Origin: Salinarimonas chemoclinalis
GTDB lineage: Bacteria > Pseudomonadota > Alphaproteobacteria > Rhizobiales > Beijerinckiaceae
Reading direction: 5' to 3'
DNA length: 64,000 nucleotides
Assembly (NCBI RefSeq): GCF_041514305.1
Contig: NZ_JBGMWH010000002.1
Span: 558,001 to 622,000 of the forward strand
The position numbers and the translations under genes were made by a program. The notes under the pieces were generated by a model. That model did not search any database. It worked only from the letters and a program-made list of their open reading frames with translations, and was not told the origin of the DNA. This document shows positions 1 through 9,129 of the stretch, one piece after another. Numbering within the stretch: the first letter of the stretch is position 1; each line of letters opens with the position of its first letter.

Positions 1-42
1 CGCCGCGACGCAGCATCGGAACGCGGCGGCTCGGGAGGACCC

Positions 43-1092
43 GTGCTCGACCTTTCCGACGCCTCCATGGCCTGGATCATCGGCGGCTTTCTCGTCAGCG
101 CCGCCGTCATCGCGATCGCCGGTACGCTCCTCGCCGCGCGCGCCGACGTCCTGGCGGACCGGATCGGCTGGGGGGAGGCCCTCGTCGGCGCGGTGCTGCT
201 CGGCGGCTCGACCTCGCTGCCGGGTATCCTCACCTCCGTCGTGGCCGCGTGGGAGGGCTATCCCAGCCTCGCCATCGCCAACGCGGTCGGCGGGATCGCG
301 GTGCAGACGGCGTTCCTGGCGGTGGCCGACCTGTTCTATCGCCGCGCCAACCTGGAGCACGCGGCGGCGTCGGCCGCGAACCTGTCGCAGGGGGCGCTCC
401 TCGTGACGCTCCTCGCCGTGCCGGTCGCCGCGGCCGCGGGGCCGGACTGGACGGTTCTGGGCATCCACCCCGCGACGCTGATCATCCTGTTCGGCTACGC
501 CTACGGCATCCGGCTCGTGAAGCTCGCCAAGGAGGAGCCGATGTGGTTCCCGCGCATGACGCGCGATACCCAGGACCTCGAGAAGGAAGCCGAGGAGAGC
601 GCGCAGTCCGAGGACGGGCAGCGCCCCCTCGGGCGCCTGTGGGCGGAGTTCGGCGTCCTCGTCGCCTTCGTCGCGGCGGCCGGCTTCGGCATCAGCCAGA
701 CCGGCATCGCCATCGCCGAGCGCACCGGCATCGCCGAGACGGCGGTGGGCGGGCTGCTGACGGCGGTCGCGACGTCGCTGCCGGAGCTCGTCACCTCCGT
801 CGCCGCGGTGCGCCGGGGCGCGCTCACGCTCGCGGTGGGAGGCATCATCGGCGGTAACGCCTTCGACACGATCTTCCTCGCCTTCGCCGACGTCGCCTAC
901 CGGGACGGCTCGCTCTACCACCGGATGGGCGCGGCCGACACGTTCGTGATCGCCGCGACGATCGTCATGACGGGCGTGCTGCTGATGGGGCTCGTGCGCC
1001 GCGAGAAGGCGGGGCCGGGCGGCATCGGCTTCGAATCGGCGACGATCCTCGTCCTCTACGCGGTCGCGGCGACGATCATGGCGACGAGCTGA
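43..1092 (+). CDS. Sodium/calcium exchanger family (CaCA) membrane protein
   Basis: This 349-residue integral membrane protein probably exchanges Na+ or H+ for Ca2+ or another cation across the inner membrane. The two alpha-repeats of the CaCA family are visible: one near residues 45-70 with GGSTSLPGILTS, the second near residues 235-285 with VATSLPELVTS followed by GGNAFDTIFLAFAD. A charged cytoplasmic loop (about residues 165-200, rich in E, D and R) separates two hydrophobic halves of about five helices each. The start is a GTG preceded by GGGAGGAC, and translation stops at TGA. The ion specificity cannot be read from the sequence. The gene stands alone. Confidence 0.8.
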   Translation: MLDLSDASMAWIIGGFLVSAAVIAIAGTLLAARADVLADRIGWGEALVGAVLLGGSTSLPGILTSVVAAWEGYPSLAIANAVGGIAVQTAFLAVADLFYRRANLEHAAASAANLSQGALLVTLLAVPVAAAAGPDWTVLGIHPATLIILFGYAYGIRLVKLAKEEPMWFPRMTRDTQDLEKEAEESAQSEDGQRPLGRLWAEFGVLVAFVAAAGFGISQTGIAIAERTGIAETAVGGLLTAVATSLPELVTSVAAVRRGALTLAVGGIIGGNAFDTIFLAFADVAYRDGSLYHRMGAADTFVIAATIVMTGVLLMGLVRREKAGPGGIGFESATILVLYAVAATIMATS

Positions 1093-1172
1093 GCGCGGCC
1101 GCGGAACATTAGCCGGGCGGTGGATCTTGGCTCGGGAGACGGACCGCGTTTCCAGTCGAGAGGACCACCGCC

Positions 1173-1466
1173 ATGACGCAGAACGAGCAGGACCGAGCCC
1201 GCCCCATCCCGAAGCAGGACCTCGACGAGAGCCGCCTCGCGCGCGCCCGTGCGCGGCGCGAGGCCGAGGGCGAGACGAGCCTCGGCGACGAGGCCGTCGC
1301 CCACGCCCGGTCGATCCCCGATCACCGCGAGCCGGGCGCGACGGGGGAGGAGGCACGCACCGGACGCGGCACGCGTAGCGGCGAGGAGATCGCCCACGAC
1401 GGCGCCCTCGCCGCCGCCTCCGCCGCCCAGGTCGGCAAGCCGCTCGCGCCGCGCGGCGGGCGGTAG
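1173..1466 (+). CDS. Small hydrophilic hypothetical protein
   Basis: This 97-residue reading frame encodes a very hydrophilic protein rich in R, E, A and G, with no signal peptide, membrane segment or cysteine. I do not recognise a family. It is considered real because the ATG follows GAGAGGACC at a normal distance and its codons carry G or C at almost all third positions, like its neighbours. It ends in TAG. The composition suggests an intrinsically disordered protein. It sits alone between the antiporter and the gabD-like gene. Confidence 0.5.
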   Translation: MTQNEQDRARPIPKQDLDESRLARARARREAEGETSLGDEAVAHARSIPDHREPGATGEEARTGRGTRSGEEIAHDGALAAASAAQVGKPLAPRGGR

Positions 1467-1613
1467 GCGCGGGCGCGCGCGACGAGAGACTCTCTCTCCG
1501 GCGGCCGCGCGCACGAGACCATCCCTCTCGCGCGCCGGCCGCATACGGCCTCCCTCTCCCGGATGCGTCGCTAGCATGATCGCCATGCCCTGCGGCCCAT
1601 CGAGGAGGCTCCC

Positions 1614-3107
1614 ATGACCGCGCACGTCTCGCGCCCGGACCGTCATCCCGCGCTCGCCACGCTCGCCGACAAGCGCCTCGTGCGCGAGCTCTCCTACGTG
1701 AACGGCCGCTGGGTCGCCGGCGCGTCCGGCGAGGGCTTCGCCGTCACCGATCCCGCGAGCGGCGCCTGGCTCGGGTGGGTGACCGCCCTCGACGCGGCGC
1801 AAATCGACGCCGCCGTCGCAGCCGCGCTCGCGGCTCAGGCGGCTTGGGCGGCGCTCCTCCCCCGCGAGCGCGGCGATCGCCTGCGCGCTTGGTATCGCCT
1901 GATCCTCGAGGCGAAGGAGGACCTCGCCCTCCTGATGACGCTCGAGCAGGGCAAGCCGCTCGCCGAGGCGCGCGGCGAGATCGACTACGCCGCCTCCTTC
2001 GTCGACTGGTACGCGGCGGAGGGCGAGCGCATGGGCGCGGAGACGTTCGCGAGCCACAAGCCCGAGGCGCACACGATCGTGACCCGCGAGCCGGTCGGCG
2101 TCGTCGCCGTGGTGACGCCCTGGAACTTCCCGTCGGCCATGCTCACCCGCAAGGCCGCGGCCGCGCTGGCCGCCGGCTGCACCATCGTCGCCCATCCTTC
2201 GCACCACGCCCCCTTCTCCGCCCTCGCACTGGCGGAACTCGCGGAGCGCGCCGGGCTTCCCGCCGGCGTGCTCAACGTCGTGACGGGCGACGCGGAGACG
2301 ATCGTCGGGCGTCTCTCGGACGACGGGCGCGTCGCCGCGCTGAGCTTCACCGGCTCGACCGAGATCGGCCGGCGCATCGCCGCGCGCTGCGCGCCGACGA
2401 TGAAGCGCCTCGTCATGGAGCTGGGCGGCCATGCGCCGCTGATCGTCTTCGAGGACGCCGAGGTCGAGCGCGCCGTCGTCATCGCCATGGACGCGAAGTT
2501 CGCGACCTCCGGCCAGGATTGCCTCGCGGCCAACCGCATCTACGTGCACGAGACGCTCGCGGAGCGCTTCCTCGCCCGCTTCGCCGAACGCATCGCCGCG
2601 CTGCGCGTCGGACCGGGGCTCGAGCCCGATGTCGAGATCGGCCCGATGATGCACGAGCGCGCCGCAGCGAAGATCGCCGCCCAGGTCGCGGACGCCCGCG
2701 ATCGCGGCGCGCGCGTCGTCGTCGGCGGGACGCCGCATCCGCGCGGCGGCCGCTTCGTCGCGCCGACGCTCCTCGCCGACGTGCCCGACGACGCGCTGAT
2801 CATGCGCGAGGAGACCTTCGGGCCGGTCGCGGCCGTGACCACCTTCCGCGACGAGGCGGAGGTCGTCTCCCGCGCGAACGCCTCCGAATACGGCCTCGTC
2901 GCCTACGTCGTCACCCGCGACGTCGGACGGGCCCTGCGCATGACGCGGGCGCTGCGGGTCGGCATGGTGGCGATCAACCGCGTCTCCATCACGGGCGCGC
3001 CGATCCCCTTCGGAGGCGTCAAGCAGTCCGGGCTCGGCCGCGAAGGCGCCCGCGCGGGGCTCGAGGCCTTCACCGAGCTGAAATACGCCTGCATCGACCT
3101 CGGCTGA
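1614..3107 (+). CDS. gabD: GabD-like NAD(P)-dependent aldehyde dehydrogenase (succinate-semialdehyde DH family)
   Basis: This 497-residue protein belongs to the succinate-semialdehyde dehydrogenase branch of the ALDH superfamily and should oxidise a C4-type semialdehyde to the acid in the cytoplasm. Seen directly: oxyanion-hole Asn171 in TPWNFP, general-base Glu269 in MELGG, and catalytic Cys303 in SGQDC. One oddity stands out. The near-invariant lysine of the family's KPA(E/S) motif, which contacts the cofactor ribose, is replaced: residues 192-198 read VAHPSHH, so His194 occupies the Lys site. Start ATG follows GAGGAGGCTCCC. A class III aminotransferase gene lies 44 bp downstream, suggesting a transaminase/semialdehyde pair for GABA, beta-alanine or polyamine breakdown. 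It is also a conceivable sulfolactaldehyde dehydrogenase, but nothing local supports that. Confidence 0.85.
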   Translation: MTAHVSRPDRHPALATLADKRLVRELSYVNGRWVAGASGEGFAVTDPASGAWLGWVTALDAAQIDAAVAAALAAQAAWAALLPRERGDRLRAWYRLILEAKEDLALLMTLEQGKPLAEARGEIDYAASFVDWYAAEGERMGAETFASHKPEAHTIVTREPVGVVAVVTPWNFPSAMLTRKAAAALAAGCTIVAHPSHHAPFSALALAELAERAGLPAGVLNVVTGDAETIVGRLSDDGRVAALSFTGSTEIGRRIAARCAPTMKRLVMELGGHAPLIVFEDAEVERAVVIAMDAKFATSGQDCLAANRIYVHETLAERFLARFAERIAALRVGPGLEPDVEIGPMMHERAAAKIAAQVADARDRGARVVVGGTPHPRGGRFVAPTLLADVPDDALIMREETFGPVAAVTTFRDEAEVVSRANASEYGLVAYVVTRDVGRALRMTRALRVGMVAINRVSITGAPIPFGGVKQSGLGREGARAGLEAFTELKYACIDLG

Positions 3108-3151
3108 CGAGCCGCCGCGCGCACGACGATCATCACTTCGGGAGAACCCCC

Positions 3152-4525
3152 ATGAACCTCCACGACAACCAGCTCGCCGCCTGGGACCGCGACCACTTCT
3201 TCCACCCCTCGACGCACATGGGCCAGCACGCCCGCGGCGAGAGCCCGAACCGCATCGTGGTGGGTGGCGAGGGCTGCACCATCGTCGATCGCGACGGCAG
3301 GCGCTCGCTCGACGCCTTCGCCGGCCTCTACTGCGTCAACGTCGGCTACGGCCGCACCGAGATCGCGGAGGCGATCTCGCGGCAGGCGCACGAACTCGCC
3401 TACTATCACGCCTATGTCGGCCACGGTTCCGAGCCGGCGATCCGGCTCGCCAAGATGATCGTCGAGCGTGCGCCGGCGCACATGAGCCGGGTCTATTTCG
3501 GCCTCTCCGGCTCGGACGCGAACGAGACCAACATCAAGCTCGTCTGGTACTACAACAACGTGCGCGGGCGGCCGCAGAAGAAGAAGATCGTCTCGCGCTG
3601 GCGCGGCTACCACGGCTCGGGCGTGATGACGGGTTCGCTCACCGGTCTCGATCTCTTCCACGCGGCCTTCGACCTGCCGATGGCGCCGATCCTGCACACG
3701 CAGGCGCCCTACTTCTTCCGCCGTCCGGACCTCTCGATGACCGAGGAGGACTTTTCCGACTTCTGCGCCGCCGAGCTCGAGGCGCTGATCGAACGCGAGG
3801 GGCCGGACACGATCGCCGCCTTCATCGGCGAGCCGCTGCTCGGGACCGGAGGCATCGTGCCGCCGCCGAAGGGCTATTGGGAGAAGATCGGGCCGATCCT
3901 CCAGCGCCACGACATCCTGCTCATCGCCGACGAGGTGGTGACGGGCTTCGGCCGGCTCGGGACCATGTTCGGCTCGGAGCACTACGGCATGCGGCCGGAC
4001 CTGATCACCATCGCCAAGGGGCTCACCTCCGCCTACGCGCCGCTGTCGGGCTCGATCGTCGGGCAGGAGATGTGGGACGTGCTGGTGCAGGGCTCGGACG
4101 CGATGGGCCCGATCGGCCACGGCTGGACCTACTCCGCCCATCCGCTCTGCGCGGTGGCGGGCGTCGCGAACCTCGCGCTCATCGACGAACTCGGCCTCGT
4201 CGAGAACGCGCGCAGCGTCGGCGCGTATTTCCGCGGCGCGCTGGCCGATGCGCTCGCCGGCCACGCCAGGGTCGGCGAGGTGCGCGGGGACGGGCTGCTG
4301 GCCGCCGTGGAGTTCGTCGCGGACAAGGATGCGCGCGTCTTCTTCGACCCCCAGGCGAAGGTCGGCGCGCAGGTCGCCGCCGCTCTGGCGGCCCGGGGCG
4401 TGATCGCCCGCGCCATGCCCCAGGGCGACATCCTCGGCTTCGCGCCGCCCCTGTGCCTGACCGGCGACGAGGCCGACACGATCGTGGCGGCGACCGTGGG
4501 CGCGGTGCGCGAGGTCCTGGGCTGA
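3152..4525 (+). CDS. Class III PLP-dependent omega-aminotransferase
   Basis: This 457-residue fold-type I aminotransferase of class III transfers an amino group from an omega-amino acid or diamine to a keto acid such as pyruvate. PLP-binding features are Asp260 in LLIADEVVTGFGRLG and Schiff-base Lys289 in ITIAKGLTSAYAPLSG, with the phosphate-binding SGSDANET near residue 120. Start ATG follows GGAGAACCCC. The aldehyde dehydrogenase just upstream should take the semialdehyde product, so the pair reads as a GABA, beta-alanine or putrescine-type catabolic unit. The precise substrate is not decidable by eye; omega-amino acid:pyruvate transaminase is the best guess. Confidence 0.85.
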   Translation: MNLHDNQLAAWDRDHFFHPSTHMGQHARGESPNRIVVGGEGCTIVDRDGRRSLDAFAGLYCVNVGYGRTEIAEAISRQAHELAYYHAYVGHGSEPAIRLAKMIVERAPAHMSRVYFGLSGSDANETNIKLVWYYNNVRGRPQKKKIVSRWRGYHGSGVMTGSLTGLDLFHAAFDLPMAPILHTQAPYFFRRPDLSMTEEDFSDFCAAELEALIEREGPDTIAAFIGEPLLGTGGIVPPPKGYWEKIGPILQRHDILLIADEVVTGFGRLGTMFGSEHYGMRPDLITIAKGLTSAYAPLSGSIVGQEMWDVLVQGSDAMGPIGHGWTYSAHPLCAVAGVANLALIDELGLVENARSVGAYFRGALADALAGHARVGEVRGDGLLAAVEFVADKDARVFFDPQAKVGAQVAAALAARGVIARAMPQGDILGFAPPLCLTGDEADTIVAATVGAVREVLG

Positions 4526-4535
4526 CGCGGCGGAG

Positions 4536-4559
4536 CGGCGGGCTCAGTAGAGCCCGCCG
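4536..4559. terminator. Bidirectional hairpin between convergent aminotransferase and PBP1A genes
   Basis: A perfect 10-bp inverted repeat (CGGCGGGCTC, loop AGTA, GAGCCCGCCG) lies between two convergent genes and overlaps the TGA and last codons of the PBP1A gene. There is no clear T-tract on either side, so this is a terminator candidate only. Confidence 0.5.
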
Positions 4560-6979
4560 GTTCCTCCACCGATGGACTGGAGGGCTTCGGGGGGAACCAG
4601 CGTGCCGTCGCCTCCGTCGGGGCCGAAGCCGACGATGGCGTAGTTGTCCGGCGGGGCGGTACCAGGCTTGAAGGCCTCGAGGATGACGTTGCCCTCACCC
4701 GCGCCGGCGCGCAGCCCGCTCCCGGCGTTGACCGGGATGAGCTTGATGCCCGGCGGCACGCGGAACGGCGTCGCCGGCTCGTCGGCGAGTGCCATCTCCA
4801 TGAAGTCGCCGAAGATCGGCGCGGCGTAGCCGCCACCGGTGACGCCGCGGCCCATCGGTCGGGGCTGGTCGAAGCCGATGTAGACGCCCACCGCGAGATC
4901 CGGCGAGAAGCCGACGAACCACACGTCCTTCGCCTCGTTCGTCGTGCCGGTCTTGCCCGCGAGCGGCTTGCCGACCCGGCGCAGCGAGGTCGCCGTGCCG
5001 CGCTCGACCACGCCCTCCATCATAGAGGTGATCTGGTAGGCGGTGAGCGGGTCGAGCACCTGCTCGCGGTCGTCGACGAGCTGCGGCTCGTCCTGGCCCT
5101 GCCAGGCCTGCGCCTCGCAGCCCATGCACTCGCGCGTGTCGTGGCGGAAGATCGTGTCGCCGTGGCGATCCTGGATGCGGTCGATCAGCGTCGGGCGGAT
5201 GCGCTTGCCGCCGTTCACGAACATCGAGTAGCCGGTGACCATGCGCAGCACCGTGGTCTCGCCGGCGCCGAGCGACATCGAGAGCACGGGCAGCATGTCG
5301 TCCACGACGCCGAAGCGACGCGCGTACTCCACGACCAGCGGCATGCCCACGTCCTGCGCGAGGCGCACCGTCATCAGGTTCTTCGAGCGCTCGATGCCGT
5401 AGCGCAGGGTGCGCGGGCCGGCGGGGCGGCCGTCGTAGTTCGTGGGCGACCACGCCTCGGCGCCCGCCGCCTGGATCGTGATCGGCTCGTCGAGCACGAT
5501 CGAGGACGGCGTGTAGCCGTTGTCGAGGGCCGCCGCGTAGACGAAGGGCTTGAACGAGGATCCCGGCTGGCGCAGCGCCTGGGTGGCGCGGTTGAACTCG
5601 CTCTGATCGTAGGAGAAGCCGCCGACCATCGCCTTCACGCGCCCGGTGTGCGGGTCCATCGCGACGATGGCGCCCGACACCTGCGGTACCTGCCGCAGGC
5701 GGTAGCCGCCCGCGTCCTGCCGCTCGACGTAGACGACGTCGCCCACGTCGAGCGCGCCGTCCACCGACTGGCCGGTCCAGCGCACGCCCTCGGCGCTCAG
5801 GGTGCCCGTCGTGCGGGCGGGGTCGACCGCGCCGGCGATGTCCACCCCCGGCCGCAGGCCGATCGTGGCGCGTCCGTCGGCGATCTCGAGCACGACGGCG
5901 AGCTCCCAGGGCTGCACGTCCGCGAGCGGGCGCACGCCGGCGAGCGCGACGCCCCAGTCGGGGGCCGCGGCGAGGTCGAGCGACTCGACCGGCCCGCGCC
6001 AGCCGCCGCGCTCCTCGTCGTAGCGCACGAGGCCGTCGATCAGCGCCTTGCGGGCCATCGCCTGCATCTGCGGGTCGAGCGTGGTGCGGATCGAGAGGCC
6101 GCCCTCGTAGAGCGCCTCGTCGCCGTAGCGCGAGGCGATCTGGCGCCGCGCCTCCTCGACGAAATAGCCCGCGCCGAGCAGGTTCGGCGAGATCCGCCGC
6201 GTGGTCACCGCGAGCGGCTCCGCCTTCGCCTCGTCGGCCTGGGCCTGCGTGATGAAGCCGTTGTCGAGCATACGGTCGAGCACCCAGTTGCGCCGGCCGA
6301 TCGCGGCCTCCCGCTGGCGGAACGGGTGATAGTTGTTGGGCGCCTTCGGCAGCGCCGCGAGGTAGGCGGACTCCGCGAGCGTGAGTTCGTGCACGGACTT
6401 GTCGAAATAATCGAGCGCGGCCGCCGCGACGCCGTGCAGGTTGCGCCCGGGCACGATCGTTCCGAGGAATATCTCGTTGAGGTAGAGTTCGAGGATCTGG
6501 TCCTTCGTGAACGCGGCCTCCATGCGCAGCGCGATCAGCGCCTCGCGGATCTTGCGCTCGTAGGTCTGCTCGCTCGAGAGCAGGAAGTTCTTGGCGACCT
6601 GCTGGGTGATGGTCGAGGCGCCCTGCGTCGTGCCGGTGGAGACGTTCGTCACCACGGCGCGGGCGATGCCCTCCGGGTCGATGCCCAGGTGCGAATAGAA
6701 GTTCTTGTCCTCGGCGGAGAGGAACGCGTTGATCAGCTCGCGCGGGATCGTGCCGATGGGCAGGTAGAGCCGGCGCTCGTTGGCGTATTCCGCCACCAGC
6801 GTCCCGTCGGCGGCGTGGACGCGGCTCATCACCGCGGGCTCGTACCGCGCGAGCTGCGCGTGGTCGGGCAAGTCGTGCGAGAAGTGCAGGTAGCCGATCG
6901 CGAGCGCGGCCGCACCGACCAGGAAGGCGACGAAGCCCGCGCTGAACAGGATGCCGAAGAATCGCAGGACGATGCGCAT
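4544..6979 (-). CDS. mrcA: Penicillin-binding protein 1A (bifunctional transglycosylase/transpeptidase)
   Basis: This 811-residue class A PBP polymerises and crosslinks peptidoglycan in the periplasm. An N-terminal signal anchor (about residues 5-32) precedes the GT51 domain with catalytic Glu90 in SAEDKNFYSH and ASTITQQVAKN at about 121. A linker containing an OB-like insertion follows. The transpeptidase domain has SxxK at Ser474-Lys477 (GSSFKPF), SxN at 532-534 (SKN) and KTG at 676-678. Length and architecture fit alphaproteobacterial PBP1A. The amidase gene lies 130 bp upstream on the same strand, so the two may be cotranscribed; they form a wall synthesis/hydrolysis pair. Confidence 0.95.
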   Translation of the reverse strand: MRIVLRFFGILFSAGFVAFLVGAAALAIGYLHFSHDLPDHAQLARYEPAVMSRVHAADGTLVAEYANERRLYLPIGTIPRELINAFLSAEDKNFYSHLGIDPEGIARAVVTNVSTGTTQGASTITQQVAKNFLLSSEQTYERKIREALIALRMEAAFTKDQILELYLNEIFLGTIVPGRNLHGVAAAALDYFDKSVHELTLAESAYLAALPKAPNNYHPFRQREAAIGRRNWVLDRMLDNGFITQAQADEAKAEPLAVTTRRISPNLLGAGYFVEEARRQIASRYGDEALYEGGLSIRTTLDPQMQAMARKALIDGLVRYDEERGGWRGPVESLDLAAAPDWGVALAGVRPLADVQPWELAVVLEIADGRATIGLRPGVDIAGAVDPARTTGTLSAEGVRWTGQSVDGALDVGDVVYVERQDAGGYRLRQVPQVSGAIVAMDPHTGRVKAMVGGFSYDQSEFNRATQALRQPGSSFKPFVYAAALDNGYTPSSIVLDEPITIQAAGAEAWSPTNYDGRPAGPRTLRYGIERSKNLMTVRLAQDVGMPLVVEYARRFGVVDDMLPVLSMSLGAGETTVLRMVTGYSMFVNGGKRIRPTLIDRIQDRHGDTIFRHDTRECMGCEAQAWQGQDEPQLVDDREQVLDPLTAYQITSMMEGVVERGTATSLRRVGKPLAGKTGTTNEAKDVWFVGFSPDLAVGVYIGFDQPRPMGRGVTGGGYAAPIFGDFMEMALADEPATPFRVPPGIKLIPVNAGSGLRAGAGEGNVILEAFKPGTAPPDNYAIVGFGPDGGDGTLVPPEALQSIGGGTGGLY

Positions 6980-7109
6980 GCAGGATCCGATCCGTCAGGG
7001 CCGGTGCCGCAGAAAGCGCCGGCCGTTCTCGCGAAGACTACCCCATCCGGACACACGGCGGAATCGCCGCGGCCGGGCGCCCCCGATCGCCGCCCGAGAG
7101 ACCAGCGAT

Positions 7110-8438
7110 CTATGGTGAAACTGCGGCGGCGTCGGCCCTGTCGCCGAGACGCGGCGCGAAGAAACGGTCGATCGACGCGGTCATCGCGGCAGTGGCGCCG
7201 TCCTTCCACGCCTCCGAGGTGAGGAGCGCGATGTCGCGCCGGCTCGACAGGTAGCCGAGCTCGACGAGGACGGAGGGCACGTCGTGGGCGCGCAGCACGA
7301 CGAAGCCCGCCTGCCGGTGCGGGTTCTTGTTGAGCCGCGCGACGCCGCCCATGCCCTCGACGAGCGTCGTCGCGAAGACGTGCGAATAGCCCCGGGTCTC
7401 GCGCGCGGCGAGATCGCGCAGGATGTCGGCGACCTCGTCGCGCGCCTCCCGCGTCTCGATGCCCGCGAGCGCGTCGGCGCTGTTCTCGCGCTCGGCCAGC
7501 GTCGCCGACTCGCGGTCGGAGGCCTCGTCGGAATTGGTGTAGACGGTCAGCCCGCTCACCTGCGGCGCGGACGAGATCGAATCGGCGTGGATCGAGACGA
7601 ACAGGTCGGCCTGCGCGCGCCGGGCGAAGCCGACGCGTTCGGTCAGCGGCACGAAGACGTCCGTCTCGCGGGTCATCAGCACGCGGAAGCGCCCGCTCTC
7701 GGAGAGCCGCTCGCGGAGGCGGAGGGCGAAGGCGAGCACGATGTCCGCCTCCTCGACGCCGCCCGCCGCGATCGCGCCCGGGTCGATGCCGCCGTGGCCG
7801 GGGTCGATCACGATCGTCGGGCGGGTGTCTGCGGGCGCCGGATCCGGCGCGATCGCAGGGCGCAGCGAGGCCGTGCGGAACGCCCCCGCGTCGGCGGCGA
7901 CCCGCGCGGCGAAGACCTCCGCGCCGACCGCGGCGAGGCTCAGCGTCAGGAGATGCGCGCCGTCGTCGCGCGCCGTCACCGCCACGTCGGTCACCGTCGC
8001 GGGGCCGGCGAGCGCGATCACGACCCGAGCACGATCGGCCGCGAACAGGCCCCAGCGCATGGAGGCGACGAGGCCGCCGGAGCGTGCGCCCTCCTCCGCC
8101 GGGATCTGGAAGTTCACCTTCGGCAGGTCGAGGACGATGCGCTCCGGCCGGTCGATGGCGAAGACCCTCGGCTCGACCGGGGCGCTCAGCGTGAGGACGA
8201 GGCGGGTCTCGGCGCCGGTCTCCTCGATCGCGGCGGCGATCGCCACGACGTCGGCGGCGGCGTCCGCCGCGCGGGAGGGCACGGGCGCGAGCAGGGGGAC
8301 GAGGAGGGTCGCCAGCAGTGCGAGAGCGCGGAGGACGACGGTGGGGACCGGTCTCGGGGCGCGCACGCGAGCCACCCGCGGCTCGCGGAGAGCCCCGGCG
8401 CTCGTCGAGACCCGCGGTCCAGGCCGCGCCACGCGCAT
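7110..8438 (-). CDS. amiC: N-acetylmuramoyl-L-alanine amidase (AmiC type, AMIN + Amidase_3)
   Basis: This 442-residue periplasmic zinc amidase cleaves the muramic acid-L-alanine bond, mainly at the septum. A hydrophobic signal segment near residues 30-55 ends in PSRAADA. An AMIN domain follows (IDRPERIVLDLPKV region), then the Amidase_3 domain with zinc and catalytic motifs IDPGHGGIDPGA, SIHADSIS and VLVELGYLSS. The frame is open far upstream, but the ATG at 8438 is chosen because GGGAGA precedes it and a signal peptide follows. Stop codon is TAG, and the protein ends where family members end. PBP1A lies downstream on the same strand, RNase E is divergent. Confidence 0.9.
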   Translation of the reverse strand: MRVARPGPRVSTSAGALREPRVARVRAPRPVPTVVLRALALLATLLVPLLAPVPSRAADAAADVVAIAAAIEETGAETRLVLTLSAPVEPRVFAIDRPERIVLDLPKVNFQIPAEEGARSGGLVASMRWGLFAADRARVVIALAGPATVTDVAVTARDDGAHLLTLSLAAVGAEVFAARVAADAGAFRTASLRPAIAPDPAPADTRPTIVIDPGHGGIDPGAIAAGGVEEADIVLAFALRLRERLSESGRFRVLMTRETDVFVPLTERVGFARRAQADLFVSIHADSISSAPQVSGLTVYTNSDEASDRESATLAERENSADALAGIETREARDEVADILRDLAARETRGYSHVFATTLVEGMGGVARLNKNPHRQAGFVVLRAHDVPSVLVELGYLSSRRDIALLTSEAWKDGATAAMTASIDRFFAPRLGDRADAAAVSP

Positions 8439-9129
8439 CGCCGTCTCCCAGGATCGATCCGCCGAGTCGCTCGGCGGCGGCCACGCCGTCCTACCCGATA
8501 GGCGGTCCGTGGTTAACGGTTCCTTGCGCAGCGCGGTTGCGCGCGCCTCGTGCGTGATTTTCGTGCAACACGTGTCTGCCGTCTTGCCAAAGGCAGGGCC
8601 TTCTCGGTAATGGAAGAGACCTCGTCCGGCTTTGCCGAATCCGGCGGCGTCGCGCGGAGACGGCCTCGTCGCCCTCCGTCGGCGCGCCGAGGCCCTTCGC
8701 GGAGCGGAGCGCCAGACACCGGGATCCGGGACACCGAGATCCGGACGGAGGTCGCAAGGGCGCGGCGCGAGCCGTGCCGCCAGCGCGATGACCGGCGTCG
8801 TCCGGCCCATCGAATTCGAAGAGGACCATCGGGCATGGACGCACGCGCGAGGACGGATCTCCCTCTCGTCGCCGTGCTCATCCCCGCGCGCAGTGCCGTC
8901 GACGCGTCGCTCCCCGCGACGGACGAGGCCGGCGCGACGCGCGCGACGCTCGATTCCAGGCACACCCGACCATCCCAACCCACGCGCGCCCGCTCCGGGC
9001 GCCCAGCGGCGCACGGCCCGACGTCCCCCTCTCCCGCCCCGACCCGCCGGATGCTGCGCCCGCGCGCGCGCCCGGCGGCGCGATCGCGGGGAGACGACGC
9101 GGCGGCCGGCGCCATGTCGAGAGTTTTTC
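8439..9129. promoter_or_regulatory. 691-bp divergent intergenic region between amidase and RNase E genes
   Basis: No convincing gene is seen here. The stretch must hold the divergent promoters for the amidase and RNase E genes. On the + strand a weak sigma70-like element is present at 8584-8613 (TTGCCA, 18-bp spacer, TAATGG), which would give RNase E a leader of about 500 nt. Long rne leaders are known in enterobacteria, where they mediate autoregulation, but no specific structure could be established here. Confidence 0.4.

Noticed and set aside
1467..1613. Small gene before gabD
   Set aside because: The 147-bp gap is pyrimidine-rich with short CTCTC runs and no frame with a ribosome site. 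It is probably just the gabD upstream region.
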